NCBI RefSeq assembly: GCF_003265705.1 | Contig: NW_020312827.1 | Coordinates: 18,487,618-18,551,617, forward strand | Direction of reading: 5' to 3' | DNA: 64,000 nucleotides | Source of the DNA: Callorhinus ursinus | Lineage: Eukaryota; Chordata; Mammalia; Carnivora; Otariidae | Part shown: in pieces, positions 47,174-58,329 of the stretch | How the letters are laid out: the number at the start of each line of letters is the position of its first letter | How positions within the stretch are numbered: the first letter of the stretch is position 1 | Program-made: the position numbers and the translations under genes | Notes under the pieces: generated by a model | The model's input: only the letters and a program-made list of their open reading frames with translations | What the model was told of the DNA's origin: nothing | Databases searched by the model: none

Positions 47174-47351
47174 AGAGGAGGTGGGGGGAGGGGATAATTT
47201 GGTGATGGGCATTAAGGAAGGCACTTAAAAAAAAAAAGGAAGCACTTGATGTGATAAACACTGTGTTTATATGCAACTGACGAATCACTAAATTCTACCT
47301 CAAAACTAAAAAAGAGAGAGTGGAAGAAAAAAAAGAAAAAGAAGAAGAAGG
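47174..47351 (+). mobile_element. Plus 3' end of second inverted L1
   Basis: 'ggtggggggaggggataatttggtgatgggcattaagg', 'tgatgtgataaacactgtgtttatatgcaactga' and 'aatcactaaattctacctcaaaac', then a long A/G tail (gaagaagaagg). An older subfamily than the 14-kb copy. The right TSD follows at 47352-47366. Confidence 0.88.
47216..47247. mobile_element. Poly(A)-only insertion with TSD
   Basis: Within the L1 3'UTR, 'ggaaggcactt' (47216-47226) is followed by 11 A and then 'ggaagcactt' (47238-47247) before the L1 sequence resumes. It looks like a retroposition event that delivered only an A-tail. Confidence 0.6.
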
Positions 47352-47478
47352 AAAGGAGATAATGAGGAGAAAAGTTTTTATTTGAAAATATAAGCTCAAC
47401 AGGATGATGCTATCCAAAACAAAAGTAAAAGTCAATCTGGTTCTGTAATCTACATGTCGTAGTATTAAGATAGACATT

Positions 47479-47842
47479 GGGTAGGGTATGTGCTATAGTG
47501 AGCACTGTGAATTGTGTAAGACTGTTGAATTACAGACCTGTACCTCTGAAACAAATAATGCATTATATGTTAAAAAAAGAAGAAGATAGTAGGAAGGGAA
47601 AAATGAAGGGGGGGAATCTGAGGGGGAGACGAACCATGAGAGACTATGGACTCTGAGAAACAAGCTGAGGGTTCTAGAGGTGAGAGGGCTGGGGGGATGG
47701 GTTAGCCTGGTGATGGGTATTAAAGAGGGCACAAACCGCATGGAGCACTGTGTGTTATACGCAAACAATGAATCGTGGAACACTACATCCAAAACTAATG
47801 ATGTAATGTATGGTGATTAACATAACATAATAAAAAAAAAAA
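47479..47842 (+). mobile_element. Short carnivore L1 3' end
   Basis: Plus-strand 3'UTR from 'gggtagggtatgtgctatagtgagc' through 'aacaaataatgcattatatgttaaaaaaagaagaagata', the G-rich block and 'ggtgattaacataacataataaaaaaa'. No inversion. This copy shows the complete 3'UTR order, including the A-rich site where two other copies break. TSD uncertain, because the 5' L1 sequence and right flank both contain 'gtatgtgct'. Confidence 0.93.
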
Positions 47843-48213
47843 GAGAGTATGTGCTTCTGTTGAATTTGAGAAGCATGATATTTGGGCAACTTAAAGAAGT
47901 GTCTCCGTGGTGGCAGATACAGGAAGATCATTAGCCGTATGTGCAAAACTGTGAGACAATAACAAGTCATTAAAATGGGTGCAGGAGAGGGCCTTAAGTA
48001 AGAAGACTGCTCTCTATGGCTCATTCATTTTAGTACTTAGCAATATTTAAAGTTACAAGCTTGACTTTACAACTGCAAAGCAACTGATAAAAGATTAAAA
48101 CATTCATGATATGATAGACAAAAAAAAAGACACCTCCCATAATTTTAAATCAAAATCATTTGTTTAAGCTCACTCATTAATTAAATATGTGTGCAAATAT
48201 AATCCTAGATTTC

Positions 48214-48435
48214 TTTTTCTTTTTTAACATTTTATTTATTTATTAGAGACAGAGAGAGAAAAAGAGAAAGTGAGAGAGGGCAAGTGAGAGGCAGAGATAG
48301 GAAAGAAAATCCTAAGCAGGCTCTTCGCCCAGCACGGAGCCAGATGCGGGGCTTGATCTACTGACCCTGAGACCATGACCTGAGCTGAAATCAAGAGTTG
48401 GACTTTATTAACCGACTGAACCACCCAGGCACCCC
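48214..48435 (-). mobile_element. Older CAN-SINE subfamily
   Basis: Reverse-strand with 'aacattttatttatttattagagacagagag', 'gggcttgatctactgaccctgagaccatgacctgag' and 'atcaagagttggactttattaaccgactgaaccacccaggcacccc'. The extra 'atcaagagttgg' block marks an older family. TSD imperfect: aatcctagat / aatcctggat. Confidence 0.9.
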
Positions 48436-48689
48436 AATCCTGGATGTTTTCAAATGAAAACCCAGAAAATAACTCAAATATAATTATTTCAAAGAATGTA
48501 TTTAGCAGCCTGGGATACAGACATAGAGTGGGAGAAAAGAAAATACATATATGATTCAAAAACATCCCGGTTAAATAAATTTTTTCCTCAAAACATAACA
48601 TTAAGTAAATTGGACTATTTTAAGGACCATCAAATCAACTATGTAGAAATAAATATAGTTGGGGGAAACAACCAAAAATTAGCTGTTTT

Positions 48690-48881
48690 TTTAAAGATTT
48701 TATTTATTTATTTGACAGAGAGAAACACAGTGAGAGAGGGAACACAAACAGGGGGAGTGGGAGAGGGAGAAGCAGGCTTCCCGCGGAGCAGGGAGCCCGA
48801 TGCGGGGCTCCATCCCAAGACCCTGGGGTCATGACCTGAGCTAAAGGCAGACACTTAATGACTGAGCCACACAAACACCCT
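48690..48881 (-). mobile_element. CAN-SINE with 15-bp TSD
   Basis: TSD aaaattagctgtttt at 48675-48689 and 48882-48896. Head decayed ('ctgagccacacaaacaccc'). Confidence 0.95.
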
Positions 48882-49222
48882 AAAATTAGCTGTTTTAATA
48901 GCAAAACTTGATGCATTACCTGGAGAATATGTCAGATGTCCCAATCTGTAGTCATTTGGGGATTTTGCTGAAAATTTTCCTTCCAATTTACCATCTTACT
49001 TGACTGGTTAAACCTAGTTCAATATTAAAGGTGAAAAATACTTAATAAATTAAAACATCTCTTTCTCTTAATTTATCACCACCCAGCATAATAAATTCTG
49101 AATCATCAGAACTCTATTAGTATATTTTCAATTTCCCTGACATTATCACTTTTAAAAATAATTATAAACAACAAATTTCATAATATAGCATAGTGCCTTA
49201 ATTAGGACCATGTGCTTTACAT

Positions 49223-49436
49223 TTATTTTTTTTATTTTTTTAAAGATTTTATTTATTTATTTGAGAGAGAGAGAATGAGAGAGAGAGAGAGAGAAAACAT
49301 GAGAAGGGGGAGGGTCAGAGGGAGAAGCAGACTCCCTGCTGAGCAGGGAGCCTGATGCGGGACTCGATCCCTGGACTCCAGGATCATGACCAGAGCCGAA
49401 GGCAGTCGCTTAACCAACTGAGCCACCCAGGGGCCC
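49223..49436 (-). mobile_element. CAN-SINE with 12-bp TSD
   Basis: Reverse-strand young type ('acatgagaagggggagggtcagagggagaagcagactccctgctgagcagggagcctgatgcggg'). TSD tgtgctttacat / tgtgctttacac at 49211 and 49437. Confidence 0.95.
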
Positions 49437-49439
49437 TGT

Positions 49440-50845
49440 GCTTTACACTTAATTTTTAAAGTCACCTAAAGAGACCAGAATCATTGCACAATTTCATTTG
49501 CATAAAACATCCTATTGTATAGCTCTGCATATTCATGCTGACACTCTCCTCCCTGAGAAATCTTCCTTGCAAACAAAATCAGAAAAACCCTGGATCTATA
49601 CACAATAGTTAATCTGAACTTCCCTGAGGAGTTTCAATGCTCTCTATTTCACTCACTAAGATTATAAAAATGCTATTAAAAGCCACTTAAATGGATACAT
49701 TTGGCTTCTATTCAATACCTGAGTCAAGACAGATTATTGCATCAGCTAGTCAAGTAAGTAATTATCTTGCACTAGCCCCTAGAGAATGGGTGGTACTATT
49801 TGGTACCAGGTATCTAGGAACTGTCCATACCCAGTAGTTTTCTCTGAAAATTCAGAATTGATATCAAGTAAAGGCAAATGCAAAAAACCACAAATTCTTG
49901 GACCTTAGTAATTTGCTTGATATTGCTAAAGAAACATATTCAAAAGACTTATATTTTACAGGGGCGTGCATTTAGTTATGTGTCTTCTCATAAAATGTGC
50001 AAGTAGGAAGCTTTATATTTCTTTCCCGTGGGCAAAAACAAGAAAAATATTTGAAATTCAACTTTACACAGAAGGTCAGTTGTGAGCTTCTGGTTGTATC
50101 ATGTGCTTCCAACAGTTGTTTTGAGTTTAAACAGAAAAAAAAAAAAAGCAAGTACCAAGGATATACCTAGATAGTAAAGGAAAATTCAGTAATTATAAAT
50201 GGTTCAGAACCCAGAACAAAAGTAGCCTTAAACTGAATCAAAAGATTGTTATCATATTTTCTAAATTCTATGACACAACAATTTTGAGATACACCAAATA
50301 CTTAGCAACAGCTTGTTAGAAAAATTAAATGAACCAGAACATCATATTAAATAAGCACATTGATTTAAAATGTGTCTTTGGTTACAAATGTTGAAATATG
50401 GAAAACTGCATGTTACAATAAGGGGAATACGTGTTTGCTATCAAAAAAAAGTCAGAAATTATTATACTGAATCACAAGCATGAAAATGAAAAACACAAAG
50501 CTCTTAGATACACAGGAAAAAAAAGAAAAATATGCAATTTTAGTGGGAAATTGAATATCTCTCCCACAGCAAATCCTAAAGATGAAATTCAGAAATCACA
50601 AAGTCATGTCCACTGAAGAGATATATAGAGACAGCAGAAGAATGAGAAGAAAAATGTTCAAGGTTTGATAAAAAGGAATTTTGTAAACTGGATGTTCTGT
50701 GTCCTATCATGGAGTACCCGCTGATAAATGACAACAGTGTCACCTTATTGAAGTGCTGGCCACTAAGGGCACTCAACAAAGCATGCTAAACAGAGAGATG
50801 TCATTGCTCTCATGCTCTGCTCCATCAGTACTAAAGTTACTTTCT
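49440..50845. other. Unassigned AT-rich sequence
   Basis: No gene or repeat recognised. Confidence 0.4.
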
Positions 50846-51285
50846 GTGATCACTAATTTTGTGTGTCTGCTTGACTGGCCAGGGAGTGCCCAGATTAAAC
50901 ATTATTTCAAGGTGTGTCCATGAGGTTCTGTTTAGATGAGGTTAGCATTTGAACTGGTAGAGTCAGTAAGGTAGAACCTCCACCCCTCCCAGGGGTGAAG
51001 TACTGGTGGGTACCATCCAGTCCAGTGAGGGCTGAATGGAACCAAAGGCAGAAGAAGGAGGATGTTGCCCCCTTTTTTTCTGCCTGAGTTCTTGAGCTAA
51101 GACATCTCACCCTATCTTCTGCCCTTGAATGAACTGGAATTTATACAGTCAGCTCTCCTGGTTTACTGGCCTATGGACTTAGATTTGCCTCGGTCCTAGG
51201 TTACAGACAGCAGATCATCAGACTTCTCAGCTTCCATAATCACATGAACCAATTCTTTATAATATATCTCCTTTTATATTCATCC
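50846..51285 (+). mobile_element. LTR-like ancient repeat, family not assigned
   Basis: 'aattttgtgtgtctgcttgactggccagggagtgcccag', 'aaacattatttcaaggtgtgtccatgagg', 'gagtcagtaaggtagaacctccaccc' and 'gacttctcagcttccataatcacatgaaccaattctttataatatatctcc' match a common mammalian repeat layout. It ends with a polyadenylation-like motif, which fits an LTR. I do not recall the family name with certainty. Confidence 0.65.
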
Positions 51286-53220
51286 TGTTTCCTTTAAAAA
51301 CCCTAAAACACTTCTCCAACCTAAAAAGCGTATTGAATGCTTTGCTAAAATCACAGTTCCCTACCAGAGGACACATTATTTATAGTCATTCTCATGGTTT
51401 TTGCTAGGCATTAGACTGTCACTAATTTCCTATAAATTTTCATGATATTTGAAAAGGTTGCAAATATCTCCCTTATATTGCCCTACATAATAGGGATCCT
51501 AAGTCTGTGTTCTTCATCTATCATACTGGCTAGAGTTCTCAGTGAGATATACTCTTTCCATTTTTTTTTTGACTATCCCTTGATCTCTATTCTGATATGT
51601 ATACAGAGAACTAGGCAAATTTTTCAAGTAACAGTTATTTCCCCAAATCTAAGTGTCTCTTTATACTATTAGTATCTCACTGATGCCTCGAATTTAGCCT
51701 TATCTCAAAGTGACTATTATTTAAGCTCTTTTGGGAATATTGCTCTCATTTCTACCCTTATTTGTTTAATATTCTGGATATTTTGAATATTTTCATATCT
51801 TTGTGCAATCATAAAACCAACGTTGTGTACAACTTTAGAGATTAGTGGGAGCAAGAGATAGGGGGACACTTTCTTCGTTTCAATTTCATACCACTCATCT
51901 TAAATTTCAGTTCCTGAAAAAATGGTTACCAACATGCACGTTTGAACTTTCTGAGGAATGGAGAAGGTAATGAGCAGTTCCTTAAAAACTGTTACTGACA
52001 GTTTTGATTATAGAGCTTACATTTGATAGAGGAATGTTCCATATCATTGATATGTTTAAAAAATTTGGCAGTACACCTAAGATTGTTCTCATTTGTCCTA
52101 AGAGAACATACTACAGCTCTTCAATATGGTGGTATGAACTATAAATGAAGTTATTTATTAGGAACTATAAGTCAAACTTTTCCTCAGGTCACTAACGTAA
52201 ATGAGATCTATTCTTTGAAGACCTTATATCAGCAAATTAAAATAATTGGATCATATTTCATTTGCAAATGATGCTAAATTCCTTTTGTCAACCTTAAAAT
52301 GATCACTTTGCTTATAGAATAATATATTCTAGTGCTTAGTTATCTACATGATATGGTAGAAAAGGTTTAAAGGCTAAACCAATAAAACATTTTTATTTAA
52401 CACAAAATATATTATACAAAGTTGCTTATGATGAAATTTGATTTTTAGTTGATCTTTTTTTTAATTGATCTTTGAACACATTTTTTGTGTCTATTTCACA
52501 ACTTATTTTCTTACTTTTGTGATAAGTAAGATTCATGTAAATGGTCCAGATAGGATCTTCATCAAGTTCTTGGAGGAATTGACATGAGTTTAGAAATGAA
52601 ACATCAAAGTGGCTAAATACCACCCTCAATCCAAATCAGATACCTATTGGAAGACAATTCATCTCAATATATTTATATTCAAATTGAATCTGAACTACTT
52701 CCAAATAAGAGTTGCCTATTGACTTGATGAAAACCAAAACAAAAGAATAAAATCATACTTGCTAATACTTTTTGTTTTTTTCAGTGCTTGCAGATTCATT
52801 TGAATATATAGTTGTAAAATGGTAAACCACTTTAATTTTATGAGTATTTGCTATATACCCTAATATGTATGTTTAAAACAATTTATCTCTAGTTACATTT
52901 ACCAACCTAAATACATTATATCTGAAAATATTTCCACTGAAAATTTGAGTCAAATTAAAGCATATGAAAGCAAAGTTAGACTTTTCTTGCACTCAGTTAC
53001 TATCATAAATGCAAAATGTTTCCTTTGTGCCAACCACAGTGCTAGATGCAGTAGATTACATTGTAAATGAGATGCACTTCCTGAAGTTTCTAATGTTATG
53101 TGGTTGCAAAAGATAAGCTACTAAAAAAAAAAAAACCCTACAGATTGCAATAAATGCTAAATTTAAAATAAGCTTCAATGCAGTAGAGCCAGATAGTGGA
53201 GAATAGATGGATGCAGTGTA
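51286..53220. other. Unassigned AT-rich sequence
   Basis: No gene or repeat recognised; frames up to 76 codons only. Confidence 0.4.
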
Positions 53221-53224
53221 AGGA

Positions 53225-53372
53225 ATTTTATAATTTATTGGAACGTAAGGCCCATAAAAATAGGGACATAAAATGTCTGACCTACTCCCATATCCATAGT
53301 GCTTTGCAGATCATCTGACCCATAGCAGCACTCAGTTAACATTTGTAAAGTAAATGAATGAATGAGTGACAT
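53225..53372 (+). mobile_element. L2 3' end
   Basis: 'aatttattggaacgtaaggcccataaaaatagggac', 'catccatagtgctttgca' and the tail 'gcactcagttaacatttgtaaagtaaatgaatgaatg' are diagnostic of L2. Confidence 0.75.
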
Positions 53373-54190
53373 ATCTTTTTTCTAGAATGACCTTCTCGAT
53401 GACTTTCCAAGGTCATCACTTAAGTATAGACTTGAAGGATGAGGAGGAGTCCACCATAAGCAAAATGGGTGAAATGTTTTCAGAAAAAAAGAAAGAGTAT
53501 GTAAGATGATCAAAGGTAGGGAAAGTTATTTGTAAAACTGAAAGGTCATACAGCTTGAGCAGAATTGTCAATGGGGGATATGGCAGAAGTTAAGGTGGAA
53601 TGTTAACAGAGCTTCCTTAACTATAGTATTATAGGACATGGAAAATTTAGACTTTTCCTTCAAAGTCATTGGATGGGAGTGAACTGCTATGAAAATGTTT
53701 CTGACAACTACCAACTCATGAGATTGTCCTAATAGGCTATAAAAGATAGGGTCATTGCATCCCTTGAGTTGCAATCCACTGTAAATATTTCTTGCTACCA
53801 ACAACTGTTGACTTTCTTTATTTGCACAGCACAAGTTTACATAGCGAGTTTGGATTAGAAAATATAAGATCTTTTTCTTAATATTCTTGAATTTGAGAGT
53901 GTAAGTAGTAAGAATTCAGATAGAAAGTTTTCATGTAAAAATATTTCAAAGCCTGTTGATTCTTGAATTCAAATTTTGAAAGTTTAAATAACAAAAGCTA
54001 GGATGTAAAGGATTATCAAAATATAAACTAAACCAAAAAATAAATAAAAATTAAAAATAAATATAATTATAAATAATTATAAAAATATAGATATAAATTA
54101 GACATGAGGCATATCATGTAGAAAGAGGCTATGTCTTTTAAGAGTGGGATTTCATTAAATCAGACACTGTATGAAGATATTTAATAATTT
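53373..54190. other. Unassigned sequence
   Basis: No gene recognised. AT-only stretch at 54030-54100 (aataaataaaaatta units). Confidence 0.4.
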
Positions 54191-54204
54191 AAGATGACAG
54201 TCTA
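54191..54204 (+). repeat. Left TSD of third inverted L1
   Basis: aagatgacagtcta; matched by aaaatgacaatcta at 54467-54480 (12 of 14). Confidence 0.85.
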
Positions 54205-54227
54205 CTTTTTTTTTAACATATAATGTA
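54205..54227 (-). mobile_element. Tiny inverted L1 segment
   Basis: About 22 bp reading 'ctttttttttaacatataatgta', the reverse complement of the A-rich 3'UTR site. It joins directly to plus-strand L1 3'UTR. It begins at the same point as the inverted segment at 14016. Confidence 0.8.
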
Positions 54228-54466
54228 GGATGAATGGGGGGAAATTGGAGGGGGAGACGAACCATGAGAGACTATGGACTCTGAGAAATAAACTGAGGGT
54301 TCTAGAGGGGGGGGGGTGGGGGGATGGGTTAGCCTGGTGATGGGTATTAAAGAGGGCACGTTCTGCATGGAGCACTGGGTGTTATATGCAAACAATGAAT
54401 CATGGAACACTACATCAAAACCTAATGATGTAATGTATGGTGATGAACATAATATAATAAAAAAAT
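54228..54466 (+). mobile_element. Plus 3' end of third inverted L1
   Basis: 'ggatgaatggggggaaattggag', 'gagacgaaccatgagagactatgg', a long G-run 'agagggggggggggtgggggg', 'catggagcactgggtgttatatg' and 'gatgaacataatataataaaaaa'. Right TSD follows at 54467. Confidence 0.95.
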
Positions 54467-54480
54467 AAAATGACAATCTA

Positions 54481-54984
54481 GTGGGGGAAAACAACTATAT
54501 CTTAAGGGAACAACAATAAAAAAATCTACATTTTGAAAGCATTAAGAAGGGAACAATGAATTTTATACACCAACAGTAATGGAAGTCCCTGGAGAAGGCA
54601 ATGATTGGACTGGAGCCTGAAAGGATGAGATTTTCATCAGGCAGTCCACCATGTGGACATACCAAGCAGAGGGAGATTCAAACTGCTAAAGCAGAAATTG
54701 CAAATTGGTAGACCTTGGGCCAAATCTTGCTGTATTTTTTTTTTAAGAATTAGAGTACATATGCTTAGTTAATCACAATGCCCACCACACTTTATTATAT
54801 TAAACCATTTTAGCTTTATATGTTAAGTTAGCTCCTGGCCACTGTAAGCACCTGAGCTTGTATTTCCTAAAGAGAAACTAAAAGAAACAAAGTATAAAAA
54901 GCTTTCAAATGCCCTCTGTTTGGTAAATTAAATAAAAGGCAGTTACTGAACATTTTTAATTTTATTCTTATAAATAACCCAAAT
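54481..54984. other. Unassigned sequence
   Basis: No gene recognised. Confidence 0.4.
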
Positions 54985-55186
54985 CAGCATGCAACAAACT
55001 ATAGTCCAAGTCAAATTGCACCTTCTATGTATTTTTTAAATAAAATTTTCTTGAGACACAGTCATGTATGTTCACTTGCATTTTATCAATGGTTGCTTTC
55101 ATAGGATAATAGCAGAGACCACATAGTCCATAAAACCCAAAATAGTTATTATATTGTCTTTTAAAGAAAAGGTTTGCCAATCCCTG
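54985..55186 (+). mobile_element. MER1-type hAT-Charlie DNA transposon fossil
   Basis: Starts 'cagcatgcaacaaactatagtccaa' and continues 'aaataaaattttcttgagacacagtcatgtatgttca', 'ggttgctttcatagg...agcagagaccacatagtcc', ending 'aaaggtttgccaatccctg'. This fits the MER1 layout with its CAG...CTG ends. Possible worn 8-bp TSD: acccaaat / gtctaaat. Confidence 0.75.
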
Positions 55187-57950
55187 GTCTAAATAAAAGA
55201 ATAATTTAGAGTAAAGTTGTTCAATTATGTATAGATCCTATCACATCCAGATCCTATCACATCAGTATACATGACATATAAGGAACTTCCTATGTACTTT
55301 GTCTTATTTACACCTGCACGGATCCTTTATGCTATAATATACCTAAAGATGTCTTGCATGAATTCAGAGGCAGAAATAGAACCCATTTGCTGATTTATCA
55401 ACAATACTCCTTTAGCATAATTCCCCAATCCACTTACATGCTGTTTAGTGAAATCTGAAGAGATCATTACAGAGATGACCAAGATATCCACCTGTCACCA
55501 CTTGCACAGACAGGAAAATGAAGTAAAAACCCAAAGCATAGTGTAAATAAAGAATGTTGAATTTTAAATTAAGTAAAAAGTAATAGTAAAAAAAGCGTGG
55601 CATGAAAATAAAATAGATTTTAAAAATAAAGTTAAATGCACATCCTGACCTTGTTTCGCCTGCAAATATGGGCAAGTGGAAGGAAAGATGAATAAATCAT
55701 ATCATCATCATTCCACCTTGATTTTCAGTGTCTGTCTGTCTATCCATTTGGCTCTTAAAATAAAGTGCAGGCACATATTTTAAAGCAACCCACAACATGA
55801 TTAATAAGGGCAGCACTGTAAAGAAACATAAAACTGCCCTGTCTCCTTCATCTGTTCTTCTGGTGCAGTGATTAACCTTTGAGTTTATGAGTATTTTTGC
55901 ACTTGCTTCAGATAAAGTATTTTATGAGTTCTTCCCTCCCAGGCAACTTGGATTAAACTTATCAGGCCCAGGAAGATAGTGACCCATAATGGCTGTTCCC
56001 TTTGAAAGCATAATCTTCCCCTTGCTGCATTATCTGAGCGTTCCTTGCACAAACCAGATGGAAACATCAAGGCAGAGACAAGGCAACTTGTTATAAGGTC
56101 ACATTCTACACCATATACATCATTCATGCTTAATTGATTTGCAGCCCCACCTAAAGACAGATTGCCATACATTATGAAGGCTGAGAATATGAAAAGATCA
56201 TTTTTGCTCCCCATTAATTCCCATTTGGAATGGCTCCTGACTTTACAAAACTTTTTGGCAGCACACTCAGTGATGACTGATCACTCATTTTCAGTGTAGA
56301 AACAGGGCAGGAGCAGGAGGATTTATCTTTTAGTAAATTCCTAATGAAATAACAAAGTATTGGTGGGGTAATTCTAATTCTCAGCATCTTACCACCCTCC
56401 CAAAACAGCAATTCAAAAATGACTGACTTCACCAATAGTGTGAGGTTCTACAGTCATCTCCTGGAAGGGGCACTTGACTCTGCTTCAGAGTTGGCACTGT
56501 GTCTAGGGTATGGGGATCAGGTTAACTTCCGTTTCCACATTCTGACAGTTCACATCTTTCTGCGTGTCAGGAAAATCCATCATCCTGTTACCTCTCCCAA
56601 ACCTGGGCTTTCACACCAGGATTGGCACAAATCTGATCTGAGGTAACTCAGGACATCCTCCTCATTAGAGGGTACCCCAAATTTGACTAGTAACTGTCCT
56701 TGTTTCTCCTCAATTGGGATAAAGGACACTTTACCGGCAGAAAAATAAAAATTTGAAGGGAATGTTTTCTGTCCATGGACCTCTACTCTAATCTGTGGTT
56801 TCTAATGAAGGAGTATTCCAGAACAAAGGAGAGAGTGATAGACAGATGGGTTTAGTCACGTATAGATGAGACTTAGAAATAGTCTTTCAGGAAATGGGAT
56901 AGCATTACGAAACGAAAACAGAGGATTCCCTGGTACACAAAATATGTCTTCAGAAAGAGTTTCAGTTGGGAAAACAAAACAATATACACACACCAACAAA
57001 AGAAATTTCTTATAAGCAATTTTTCATATTAAGAGAAGATGTATGAATGAGCCAAGAGATGCTTCCAAGCCAGAGATTCAGAAACTGAATACGCAACAGA
57101 GGACAGCATGAGTAACATCATATGCTGGTTTACGAGATCCTGACTTGTCGCATTTCCAGTAGGACTGTGAGTGATTCATTATGGTGCTTGCATTCACCAT
57201 ATGGTGTCACGTAGTTCATTTTGGTTTGATAATATTTTCTGATAATTCAGCCTTGACTAAAACATTGTTTTTAAGAAATTTTGTAAATAAGGAACAAAGA
57301 TGTCTAACCAGAAGATGTCCGATCGGAGGTTTTTGATAAAAGTTCTAGTAAAGAATTGTCAGCCTCCCCAATGAATCTGGGTTCTGTAATCTAAGTCATG
57401 ACTCACAGAAGGAAACTATGAACATTTTCTTTTCTGGGGCTAATTTTAAATGGATGGGAACAGATATGTACGCATTTCTCAATACTGCAGCATTTGTTTT
57501 CCTGAGAAAGATATCAGAACAGTGGTTCAGGAAAGGAGCATATAGTGCCAAAATCTATTCTGCTAGTGTGACCACCACATACACCCACCTGTTTCCACAA
57601 AGCTTTGGTTTATTATTTGAATGGAAATCACACTGGCGGGGATAATAGGGGAAATTAGGATGAAAAAGAAAGTCTGGTTTGAAGTCTGACCTCCCTTCTG
57701 CTGGCCCGTGAGCCTACACTGGCAGAAAATAAGAAGAGGTTTGTGCTCGCTGAGAGACTCTGTCCTTCTTTAGCTCCTACGCCTTTATCTGCTGAGTCAA
57801 GTGGGACCACAGAATTCTGTGTGCCCCTGAAGAGATGGCTCCCATAACCCAACTTCGAATCATAGGGATAGTTTTTTTTTTTCTTTGATCCATGTTTATA
57901 CCAGTCACCATAAACAAACCAGGTCACTCAGATAATAACGTCACCCACCA
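55187..57950. other. Repeat-poor unassigned region, possible conserved noncoding DNA
   Basis: 2.8 kb in which I recognise no interspersed repeat, except a 16-bp tandem duplication at 55232-55263. The part at 55690-56460 is the least repeat-like in the window, with balanced composition. Frames up to 109 codons (55885-56214 minus) have no recognisable domain. Confidence 0.3.
55232..55263 (+). repeat. 16-bp tandem duplication
   Basis: agatcctatcacatcc followed by agatcctatcacatca. Confidence 0.95.
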
Positions 57951-58329
57951 GACCTTATAACTTTGTACTTGCCATCTTGAATCTCTCCCTAACTCTGGAA
58001 TTCCTTCCTCTGTGCTCTCTGATAACCATTCCCACTTGTCACCAAGATCCTTTGCATGTGAGAAAATGTAGCTGAAAGTTTTCTTTATCTTCTTCTGAGA
58101 TTGGTTCTCTGAAGTATGTCATCCCTTGGAGTTCTCCATATAAAGGTGGCTCTTCTTGCTTTACTCCTGCTACTTCACCTGAAGGAAAAATAGCAACCTT
58201 TCTTACTCCTCACAATCATTCATACCTTCCCCCTTAAAAATACCAGTCTTCGAATTTCATGGTTTTAAGCGGTAAAACACACCATCCCTGCTTATAAAAA
58301 TCATCCTAACTCCCAGGGCACTTTTATCC

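Noticed and set aside
47479..47842. A fourth inverted L1
   Set aside because: The 3'UTR reads continuously in plus orientation; it is only 5'-truncated.
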